Shown: piece after piece, positions 6,652-13,561 of the stretch
Layout of the letters: each line of letters starts with the position of its first letter
Numbering within the stretch: position 1 is the stretch's first letter
From: BRH-c25 sp041690515
Lineage (GTDB): Bacteria > Bacillota > Clostridia > Lutisporales > Lutisporaceae
DNA: 17,325 nt
NCBI GenBank assembly: GCA_041690515.1
Contig: JAWLHF010000071.1
Span: 1 to 17,325, forward strand
Reading direction: 5' to 3'
Program-made: the position numbers and the translations under genes
The notes under the pieces: model-generated
The model's input: the letters and a program-made list of their open reading frames with translations, nothing else
What the model was told of the DNA's origin: nothing
Database searches by the model: none

Positions 6652-9600
6652 TTAAGCTTCTGCCATTTTCTTATAGTTCTCGTATTTTTCCTTTGCTTCC
6701 CTTTCTGCTTTAGCAAAGAGCTGCTCTGCCTCTTCAGGGAATGAACCCATCAATGATGTGTATCTTACCTGCTTCATAAGGAAGTCTCTGAAGCTTGTCT
6801 TTGGCTCCTTAGAGTCAAGTATGAACGGGTTCTTCCCTTCATTCTTCAGTTCAGGGTTGAATCTCCACAGGTGCCAGTATCCTGACTCAACTGCCTGAGC
6901 AGTATTTGCCTGGGTTCTGCCCATGCCTTCCTTAAGTCCGTGGTTGATACATGGAGCATAAGCGATTATGAGGGATGGTCCGTCATATCTTTCAGCTTCC
7001 TGTATAGCCTTCATGAACTGGTTCTTATCTGCTCCCATACCTACCTGGGCAACATATACATATCCATATGTGGCTGCTATCATACCAAGGTCTTTCTTCT
7101 TTACCTTCTTGCCGGAAGCTGCGAACTTTGCAACTGCACCGACAGGTGTTGACTTGGAGGACTGTCCTCCTGTATTGGAGTAAACTTCAGTATCAAATAC
7201 CAGTACGTTTACGTTCTCTCCCGATGCAAGTACATGATCAAGTCCGCCGTAACCTATATCATATGCCCATCCGTCTCCTCCGAGTATCCAAACGGATTTC
7301 TTTATCAGATAATCCTTCTTTTCTGCAACCTCAGCTACGATTTCCTTGGCTCTTCCGCTCAAGGAGTTGACTTTGCTGAGAAGAGGAAGAATCATTTCTG
7401 TTGCTGCTTCGCTTGCTTCCGCATCGTCTTTTCCGTCTACCCATGCTTTGAAAGCATCCTTGTATTCCTGAGGAATATCAAGTGTATATGCTTCTGTCAT
7501 TATGTCTGTGAGTCGTTCCCTGATCTGTCTTACAGCAACTGCCATACCAAATCCATACTCTGCATTGTCCTCAAAGAGTGAATTACCCCATGAAGGACCT
7601 TTTCCTTTGGCATCCTTGCAGTATGGAGTTGAGGGTGCTGAAGCTCCCCATATTGATGAGCATCCTGTTGCATTGGCAATCATCATTCTGTCACCAAAGA
7701 GCTGGGTTACTACTTTTATATATGGAGTTTCACCGCAGCCTGCACATGCGCCTGAGAACTGAAGATATGGCTGTGCGAACTGGCTGCCCTTAACTGTTGA
7801 TTTTGATGTAAGGCTGTCTTTAACCGGTACAGTCATTGCAAAATCCCAGTTTGGAATCTCTTTTTCAGTCTGAGTTTCAAGAGGCTTCATAACAAGAGCC
7901 TTTTCCTTTGCCAGACATATGTCTGCGCAGTTTCCGCAGCCTGTGCAATCCAATGGGCTGACCTGCATCCTGTATGAAAGTCCTTCAAAGCCTTTTCCAT
8001 TCATCTTTGTTGTTTCAAAACCTGTAGGAGCCTTCTTAGCTTCTGTTTCATCTACAAGCACTGGTCTTATAGCAGCATGTGGACATACAAAAGCACACTG
8101 ATTACACTGTATGCACTTATCTTTCTGCCATTCAGGAACAAATACTGCTATACCTCTCTTCTCATATGCTGATGTTCCCATTGGGAAAGTACCATCTGCT
8201 GAATCCTTAAATGTACTTACAGGTAGTGTATCTCCTTCCTGTTTATTCATAGGAATAAGTACATTCTTTATAAAATCAGGAGCATCTATAGCTGCTGCCG
8301 CTTCTTCCTTCGCTGAACTCCAGCTTGCAGGAACATCAACCTTTACAAGGGCATCTGTGCCGGCATCAACAGCTTTGTAATTCATCTGTACTATCTTCTC
8401 GCCCTTCTTGCCGTATGAATGCTCTATTGCTTCCTTCAGGTACTTAACTGCATCTTCCAAAGGAATAACATTCGCAAGTTTGAAGAACGCGGACTGCATT
8501 ATCATGTTGATTCTGTTTCCGAGTCCGATTTCAACTGCTATATCTGTAGCATTGATTATGTAGAAGTTGATCTTGTGGTCTGCCATATACTTCTTCATAT
8601 TTGCAGGAAGATGAGCTTCTAGCTCTTCTGGACTCCACTTGCAATTCAGAACGAAGGTACCACCAGCTTTAAGGCCTTTGATAACATCATACTGGTTAAC
8701 GTAGGCCTGATTGTGACAAGCAATAAAATCAGCTTCATCTATCAGGTATGGTGACTTGATTTCCTTCTTACCAAACCTAAGATGTGAAATTGTTACACCA
8801 CCTGATTTCTTAGAGTCATAAGCAAAGTAACCCTGTGCATAAAGATCTGTCTTGTCGCCTATGATCTTTATTGCACTCTTATTAGCTCCGACTGTACCGT
8901 CTGAGCCCAGACCCCAGAATTTACACCTGATTGTTCCTTCAGGAGCTGTATTTATGTTTTCTTTAACTTCAAGGGACAGATTGGTAACATCATCAACTAT
9001 ACCAATTGTAAATCCGTCTCTCGGTTTGCTTGCTTTCAAATTGTCAAAGACAGCCTTGATCTGTGCAGGCGTTGTATCCTTGGAACCAAGTCCAAATCTT
9101 CCGCCTACTATCATTGGAGCATTTTCTTTGTTGTAGAACATTGAACGTACATCAAGGTATAGTGGCTCTCCAACTGCTCCGGGCTCTTTTGTCCTGTCAA
9201 GTACACTGATTCTCTTGACTGTCTTCGGAAGAACATCGAAGAAGTATTTTTCGGAGAACGGTCTGTAAAGATGTACCTTTACAACCCCTACCTTCTCGCC
9301 TTTTGCCATCAAATAATCTATAGTCTCTTCTATAACATCTGTTACAGAACCCATAGCAACTATTATATGTTCTGCATCAGGTGCACCGTAATAGTTGAAA
9401 GGCTTGTACTCTCTGCCTGTTATCTTGCTTATTTCCTTCATGTAGTCTGCGACTATGTCCGGAACTGCTTCATAATACTCATTGCAGGCTTCTCTAGCCT
9501 GGAAGTATATATCAGGGTTCTGTGCAGTACCTCTTGTAACAGGATGCTCTGGGTTTAATGCCCTATTCCTGAACGCATTTAATGCTTCCTTGTCAAGAAG

Positions 9601-10179
9601 CTTCTCAAGGTCTGCATAGTCCATAACTTCTACCTTCTGAACCTCACTGGAAGTTCTGAAGCCATCAAAGAAGTGTACGAAGGGCACTCTTGATTTGATT
9701 GCTGCCAAGTGAGCAATACCACCGATATCCATTATCTCCTGAACTGATCCTGTTGCCAGCATTGCAAAGCCTGTCTGCCTTGTAGCCATTACGTCCTGAT
9801 GATCTCCGAATATTGAAAGTGCATGGCTTGCCAATGCACGGGCAGATACATGGAACACACCCGGAAGCAGTTCCCCTGCGATCTTATACATATTCGGTAT
9901 CATAAGAAGCAAACCCTGTGATGCTGTGAAAGTTGTAGTCAATGCACCTGCTGCCAGTGAACCGTGAACTGCTCCTGCTGCTCCCCCTTCTGACTGCAGC
10001 TCAACAACTTTTACCTGCTGACCGAAAATGTTCTTCATTCCATGTGCAGACCATTCATCAACATTCTCAGCCATTGTGGACGATGGAGTTATCGGGTAGA
10101 TTGCCGCTACATCAGTGAACGCATACGCGACGTGTGAGGCAGCTGCATTTCCATCCATCGTTTTCATTTTTTTAGCCAT
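6652..10179 (-). CDS. nifJ: Pyruvate:ferredoxin (flavodoxin) oxidoreductase, single-chain
   Basis: Homodimeric PFOR carrying on one 1175-aa chain what PorABCD does with four: pyruvate + CoA to acetyl-CoA + CO2, with reduction of ferredoxin or flavodoxin. Visible in order: alpha-like domain with YPITPSS (28-34), CoA/transketolase C-like domain (about 260-400), gamma-like domain beginning FWGLGSDGTVGANKSAIK (421-438), 2x[4Fe-4S] domain (Cys689, 692, 695, 699 and Cys745, 748, 751, 755), then the TPP domain with proximal-cluster cysteines 812, 815, 840 and 1077. The TPP motif starts GGDGWAYDIGYGG (967-979) and ends VYSNTGGQSSKSTP. All key residues are intact. AGGGGG precedes the ATG, with a consensus promoter upstream and a terminator downstream, so it is probably monocistronic. 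It lies next to porCDAB with no sign of decay in either system. Confidence 0.97.
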   Translation of the reverse strand: MAKKMKTMDGNAAASHVAYAFTDVAAIYPITPSSTMAENVDEWSAHGMKNIFGQQVKVVELQSEGGAAGAVHGSLAAGALTTTFTASQGLLLMIPNMYKIAGELLPGVFHVSARALASHALSIFGDHQDVMATRQTGFAMLATGSVQEIMDIGGIAHLAAIKSRVPFVHFFDGFRTSSEVQKVEVMDYADLEKLLDKEALNAFRNRALNPEHPVTRGTAQNPDIYFQAREACNEYYEAVPDIVADYMKEISKITGREYKPFNYYGAPDAEHIIVAMGSVTDVIEETIDYLMAKGEKVGVVKVHLYRPFSEKYFFDVLPKTVKRISVLDRTKEPGAVGEPLYLDVRSMFYNKENAPMIVGGRFGLGSKDTTPAQIKAVFDNLKASKPRDGFTIGIVDDVTNLSLEVKENINTAPEGTIRCKFWGLGSDGTVGANKSAIKIIGDKTDLYAQGYFAYDSKKSGGVTISHLRFGKKEIKSPYLIDEADFIACHNQAYVNQYDVIKGLKAGGTFVLNCKWSPEELEAHLPANMKKYMADHKINFYIINATDIAVEIGLGNRINMIMQSAFFKLANVIPLEDAVKYLKEAIEHSYGKKGEKIVQMNYKAVDAGTDALVKVDVPASWSSAKEEAAAAIDAPDFIKNVLIPMNKQEGDTLPVSTFKDSADGTFPMGTSAYEKRGIAVFVPEWQKDKCIQCNQCAFVCPHAAIRPVLVDETEAKKAPTGFETTKMNGKGFEGLSYRMQVSPLDCTGCGNCADICLAKEKALVMKPLETQTEKEIPNWDFAMTVPVKDSLTSKSTVKGSQFAQPYLQFSGACAGCGETPYIKVVTQLFGDRMMIANATGCSSIWGASAPSTPYCKDAKGKGPSWGNSLFEDNAEYGFGMAVAVRQIRERLTDIMTEAYTLDIPQEYKDAFKAWVDGKDDAEASEAATEMILPLLSKVNSLSGRAKEIVAEVAEKKDYLIKKSVWILGGDGWAYDIGYGGLDHVLASGENVNVLVFDTEVYSNTGGQSSKSTPVGAVAKFAASGKKVKKKDLGMIAATYGYVYVAQVGMGADKNQFMKAIQEAERYDGPSLIIAYAPCINHGLKEGMGRTQANTAQAVESGYWHLWRFNPELKNEGKNPFILDSKEPKTSFRDFLMKQVRYTSLMGSFPEEAEQLFAKAEREAKEKYENYKKMAEA

Positions 10180-10239
10180 AGCTAGACCCCCTATATTATT
10201 AATTGAATTATGGGTATATTTTTACAAACTACCATCTTT

Positions 10240-10268
10240 AGTATAGTAAACATTATTAGCATTGTCAA
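10240..10268 (-). promoter_or_regulatory. SigmaA-type promoter of nifJ
   Basis: -35 TTGACA (10268-10263), 17-bp spacer, -10 TATACT (10245-10240), giving a leader of roughly 55 nt before the nifJ ATG. It lies just downstream of the bofA terminator. I see no clear Rex-type operator over it. Confidence 0.82.
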
Positions 10269-10286
10269 ACTAAAAGACTTACCATT

Positions 10287-10340
10287 CTCAAAAAAGAATA
10301 ACTACTTCCATCCATTGGGAGACATGGTCGGAAGCAGTTA
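10287..10340 (-). terminator. Intrinsic terminator after bofA
   Basis: Minus-strand arms TAACTGCTTCC (10340-10330) and GGAAGTAGTTA (10309-10299) form an 11-bp stem with one G-U pair. Further pairing is possible inside the loop, and TTCTTTTTT follows. It closes the DUF2508-bofA unit. The 16-bp palindrome ATTTTATGCATAAAAT (10397-10382) just past the bofA stop has no assigned role. Confidence 0.75.
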
Positions 10341-10411
10341 GTTATTTATTAGACAATGTTATAATTATAAGGCCTGATTTGATTTTATGCATAAAATTAA
10401 AAGGTAAATTG

Positions 10412-10681
10412 TCATAGAATATACTGAAGGAATATCAGCAGTATGATTCCAGGTATCCCCAAAAAACCTGCAATCAATGCAGTTATTGGGTTTATACCTA
10501 TTGTAAGCCCAATAAACCCGCCGAAAATATTAATCACGAAAAGTGCCACAGCTCCCACAATCCCATTTATCACAAGCTTTACTATTATTTTTATAGGAAG
10601 AACCAGCAATACTCCTATGATATAGACCGCACCTATGGCAAGAAAAATCGCCAATATTGAAAACACATCTATCTGAGGCAA
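10412..10681 (-). CDS. bofA: Pro-sigmaK processing inhibitor BofA
   Basis: In Bacillus, BofA is an integral membrane protein of the mother-cell/forespore system that, with SpoIVFA, holds back the SpoIVFB protease that matures sigmaK. The start is placed at the TTG at 10681 (M-P-Q-I-D-V-F) because GGGGGG lies 6 nt upstream. A longer frame from an ATG at 10774 would add 31 lysine/asparagine-rich residues with no ribosome site and no family precedent. The resulting 89 aa match the 87-aa B. subtilis protein in length. The sequence is almost wholly hydrophobic with two or more membrane segments, and carries the family hallmarks NIFGG (51-55) and FLGIPGI (73-79). It follows DUF2508, as in Bacillus. 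Its presence implies an endospore former. Confidence 0.92.
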   Translation of the reverse strand: MPQIDVFSILAIFLAIGAVYIIGVLLVLPIKIIVKLVINGIVGAVALFVINIFGGFIGLTIGINPITALIAGFLGIPGIILLIFLQYIL

Positions 10682-10773
10682 TATGAACCCCCCTTTGGTA
10701 TAAATATTGTTATGTTTATTTATATTACTGATTTTTTGTTTTATTACAGCTTTTGTACAAAGTCTTGTGTCCA

Positions 10774-11064
10774 TCAGATGTTTACCCGCAGCCCCCTGTC
10801 TTTTGCCTGCTTTATCAGGTAGGTATAATGTGATTTTGCAGCCTCCATCTTATATATGGCATGATCCACAAGCTCAGGTGCAGTCACACTGTCAAAATAG
10901 TTCTGAGCATCAAGCAATTCCTGTTTTGCTTTGAATATAGTATTCAGAAACTCCTGATTCTCATCCTTATGCCCTGTATTCTGCATGCTATTCAGTACAA
11001 AACCTATCATATCACTTAGCTGTTTCTGCTTTTTTTCCTTCTTATCAGCCAGATTTGTAGACAT
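10774..11064 (-). CDS. DUF2508 (YaaL-like) family protein
   Basis: A 96-aa charged, helical, cytoplasmic protein of unknown function. The C-terminal half (FDSVTAPELVDHAIYKMEAA, then YLIKQAKDRGLRV) matches the pattern of B. subtilis YaaL and the DUF2508 family. The N-terminal half is more variable and Lys/Gln-rich. GGAGG lies 7 nt before the ATG. It precedes bofA with a 92-bp gap, as yaaL precedes bofA in B. subtilis, though recR, normally upstream, is replaced here by a sulfur-metabolism gene. A 36-bp perfect palindrome lies directly upstream of its ribosome binding site. Confidence 0.85.
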   Translation of the reverse strand: MSTNLADKKEKKQKQLSDMIGFVLNSMQNTGHKDENQEFLNTIFKAKQELLDAQNYFDSVTAPELVDHAIYKMEAAKSHYTYLIKQAKDRGLRVNI

Positions 11065-11078
11065 AAAAACACCTCCGT

Positions 11079-11114
11079 TATTATTACTAATTTATCCATA
11101 AATTAGTAATAATA
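11079..11114 (-). repeat. Perfect 36-bp palindrome upstream of the DUF2508 gene
   Basis: Two 17-bp arms match perfectly around a central 2 bp (CC on plus, GG on minus). The left arm starts TATTATTACTA and the right arm ends TAGTAATAATA. It ends two bases before the GGAGG of the DUF2508 gene. In DNA it could be an operator; in mRNA it would be a long AT-rich hairpin next to the ribosome site. There is no U run after it and the next feature is a start codon, so a terminator is unlikely. Confidence 0.9.
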
Positions 11115-11130
11115 TACTGAGGTGCAGTAT
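11114..11130 (-). repeat. Second dyad abutting the 36-bp palindrome
   Basis: ATACTG and CAGTAT (6-bp arms, 5-bp centre) begin where the larger palindrome ends, sharing one base. A possible -10 (TATATT) spans the junction with a poor TTAAAA-like -35 above, so both dyads would overlap or follow the promoter of the DUF2508-bofA unit. Confidence 0.6.
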
Positions 11131-11195
11131 GCTTTTAACACATTTGTATTCGTAAAAAGCTGTATCAAATTAGGTTCAAAACAAATCTAGGATTT

Positions 11196-12365
11196 CTATA
11201 TTTTATCGAAGCCATTTTCCAGATCTTCAATTATGTCTTCAACATCCTCAATTCCCACAGAAAGTCTGACCAGGCCGTCCGTGATACCAGCCTTTTCCCT
11301 TTCCTCTCTCGGCACTGCAGCGTGTGTCATCGATGCCGGATGTTGAATCAGCGAATCTACAGTTCCCAAGCTGACTGCCAAAGATATGATTCCCAAATTG
11401 TTTAATAGGGTCTCACCGGCTTTAAATCCATCTTTAAGCTCAAATGCTATCATACCTCCAAAGCCAGTCATCTGCTTTTGGGCAAGCTCATACTGAGAGA
11501 AGGATTTCAGGCCGGGATAGTAAACTTTTTCGACCTTTGGATGTTCTTCCAGATACCTTGCAACTTTCATTGCATTTTCACAGTGCCTATCCATCCTTAT
11601 CCCCAAAGTCTTCAACCCTCTCGTCAACAACCATGAATCAAAAGGCGATCCGGTTGCTCCTAAATTCAAAAGGAAAGGATTTTTAACAGCATCTATGTAT
11701 TGCTGTTTCCCTACGATTACTCCGCCCACTATATCGCCATGACCGTTCAGATACTTGGTGGAACTGTAAACCACGATATCCGCTCCTAAATCCACAGGTT
11801 TTTGCAGATAAGGTGTCATAAAAGTATTGTCTACTACAACCAGTGCCATGTGCTTATGAGCTATCCTAGAAACCCTTTCAATGTCAATCAACTCAAGGGT
11901 TGGATTGGCAGGCGTTTCAATATAAACTAATTTAGTATTTTCTTTAAATGCTTTTTCAAACTCAGCTTCATCGTTTACATCCACAAACGTTCCCTTTATC
12001 CCGTATACATCAAGGACTTTATTTATTAATGTAACAGTTCCTCCATAAAGGCATTTTGATGCCAGAAAGTGATCTCCGGACTTCAGTAATCCTAAAAAAA
12101 CAGTTGATATTGCTGACATGCCTGTGCTAGTTACCAAACCTGCGTCAGTATTATCAAGGGCAGCTATCCTTCTTGCTGCTCCATCGGTATTTGGGTTTCC
12201 CAGTCTGGTATATCTGTATCCGGAATCTACTCCGGCGAATCTGTCACCCCCTTGGGCACAATCATCAAATACGAATGTAGAGGTTTGATATATTGGCGTG
12301 ACATGTGATCCAAAATGCTTATCATGGATCTCTCCTGAGTGAATTACTTTTGTATCGAATTTCAT
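11196..12365 (-). CDS. Cys/Met-metabolism PLP-dependent enzyme (cystathionine gamma-synthase / methionine gamma-lyase family)
   Basis: A fold-type I PLP enzyme of the Cys/Met metabolism family. Seen in 389 aa: YRYTRLGNP (50-58) with the Tyr/Arg that hold the PLP phosphate of the neighbouring subunit, catalytic Tyr107 in LYGGT, ETPANPTL (150-157), VVDNTFMTP (177-185), the PLP lysine K204 in SSTKYLNGHGD, and SLIQHPASMTH with GLVRLSVGIED near the C-terminus. Overall it reads most like methionine gamma-lyase (QTSTFVFD, GIRMDRHCENA). However, the cysteine normally beside the catalytic tyrosine in that enzyme (YGC) is Gly109 here, as in cystathionine synthases and lyases. The exact reaction (Met, cystathionine or homocysteine cleavage, or gamma-replacement) is therefore open. 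It lies 21 bp after patB with an AAGGAGG site, as last gene of the sigma54 operon. I see no strong terminator after it. Confidence 0.85.
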   Translation of the reverse strand: MKFDTKVIHSGEIHDKHFGSHVTPIYQTSTFVFDDCAQGGDRFAGVDSGYRYTRLGNPNTDGAARRIAALDNTDAGLVTSTGMSAISTVFLGLLKSGDHFLASKCLYGGTVTLINKVLDVYGIKGTFVDVNDEAEFEKAFKENTKLVYIETPANPTLELIDIERVSRIAHKHMALVVVDNTFMTPYLQKPVDLGADIVVYSSTKYLNGHGDIVGGVIVGKQQYIDAVKNPFLLNLGATGSPFDSWLLTRGLKTLGIRMDRHCENAMKVARYLEEHPKVEKVYYPGLKSFSQYELAQKQMTGFGGMIAFELKDGFKAGETLLNNLGIISLAVSLGTVDSLIQHPASMTHAAVPREEREKAGITDGLVRLSVGIEDVEDIIEDLENGFDKI

Positions 12366-12386
12366 GTTTACCTCCTTTATGACCCA

Positions 12387-13559
12387 TTATAGACTGCTTA
12401 CTGCATCCGCTAATCTATCCAGGCCTTCTTTAAGCATGGATCTTGAACAAGCTATGTTCATCCTCATAAAGCCTTTTCCTGTATCTCCAAACCAATAACC
12501 TGAATCAAGTGCAATTCCTGCCTTCTTAAAAAACAAAATATCCAGTTCTTCGGTTCCCAGGCCAAGCCCTCTGCAGTCAAGCCACACTAAATAAGTGGCT
12601 TCCATTTTAATGGGAATAATACCTTTAATATTATTTATGATATAGTCATAAGCAAAATTCATGTTGTCCTCAAGAAATTCTACCAGACTATCCACGTAGT
12701 CAGCTCCCTTTTCATATACAGTTTGGGTTACCTCCTGGCTGAAAACGTTTGATCTGTTTAGATCCAGCAGTCCGAGCTCATCTTTGTACACCTTCATCTT
12801 TTTCGAGTCACGTATTACACAAAAGGCAGAATGCAGCCCTGCAATATTGAAGGTCTTGCTTGGCGCAGTGCATATTATAACATTATCCTTAAATTTCTCA
12901 TCCACATTTAACATAGGTATATGCTTATATCCTTTATATACTAAATCAAAGTGGATTTCATCGGATACCAGGAGCACGCCATTTTCATAGCAGATTTCTC
13001 CCAGCTTCATAAGCTCATCAATATTCCAGACCCTGCCCACGGGATTGTGGGGATTACATAGAATCATCATTGTGCACTCACGGTCCTTCGCCCGTTCTTC
13101 CAGATCTTTAAAATCCATCACATATCTTCCCTTCTCGAGCTTCAAAGCATTATCGCTTACTATTCGGCCATTTCCTTCCACTATCTTTCTGAAGGGATAA
13201 TAAACGGGGCTTTGTATAATTATCTTCTCACCGGGTTTGCTGAATTTTCTAATCATTATATTGAGAAGGAATACTACACCGGGCCCATATTCTATGTCTT
13301 CACTTCTCACATCCAATCGATGCCTTGTTCTCAACCACTTTACTACCGAATCATAAAACTCCGGCATTCTTTTGGAGTATCCAAAAATTCCATGTTTAGC
13401 CCTATTGATTATGCTTTCGATTATAAAATCAGGACACTTTATATCCATGTCCGCCACCCAGAAGGGAAGCATATCATTGCTCCCAAAGTTCAAATCCATC
13501 TCTTCATACTTCACAGATTTTGTGCTTTTCCTGTCAACTGCTACGTCTAAATTATACAT
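12387..13559 (-). CDS. patB: PatB/MalY-type cystathionine beta-lyase (class I/II aminotransferase fold)
   Basis: A PLP-dependent C-S lyase that cleaves cystathionine, cysteine or related thioethers to a thiol, ammonia and pyruvate. Family features over the full 390 aa: FGSNDMLPFWVADMDIKCP (25-43), YGPGVVFLL (91-99), SPVYYPF (117-123), NPHNPVGRVW (169-178), VSDEIHFDLVY (198-208), the PLP lysine K235 in TAPSKTFNIAGL, and the substrate-carboxylate arginine R366 in MRMNIACSR. MalY in E. coli also has a regulatory role, but here a catabolic role fits the context. It starts 2 bp after the symporter stop with GGAGGG 5 nt before the ATG, and is followed by a second sulfur-amino-acid PLP enzyme. Confidence 0.9.
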   Translation of the reverse strand: MYNLDVAVDRKSTKSVKYEEMDLNFGSNDMLPFWVADMDIKCPDFIIESIINRAKHGIFGYSKRMPEFYDSVVKWLRTRHRLDVRSEDIEYGPGVVFLLNIMIRKFSKPGEKIIIQSPVYYPFRKIVEGNGRIVSDNALKLEKGRYVMDFKDLEERAKDRECTMMILCNPHNPVGRVWNIDELMKLGEICYENGVLLVSDEIHFDLVYKGYKHIPMLNVDEKFKDNVIICTAPSKTFNIAGLHSAFCVIRDSKKMKVYKDELGLLDLNRSNVFSQEVTQTVYEKGADYVDSLVEFLEDNMNFAYDYIINNIKGIIPIKMEATYLVWLDCRGLGLGTEELDILFFKKAGIALDSGYWFGDTGKGFMRMNIACSRSMLKEGLDRLADAVSSL

Positions 13560-13561
13560 TT

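Noticed and set aside
10682..10774. Extended N-terminus for BofA from the ATG at 10774
   Set aside because: No ribosome site before that ATG, the extra residues are unlike BofA, and a TTG with GGGGGG at proper spacing gives the expected 89-aa length.
11183..11195. AAATC/GATTT hairpin just after the Cys/Met PLP gene as a terminator
   Set aside because: Only 5 AT-rich pairs with a 3-nt loop and a broken T run; too weak to call.
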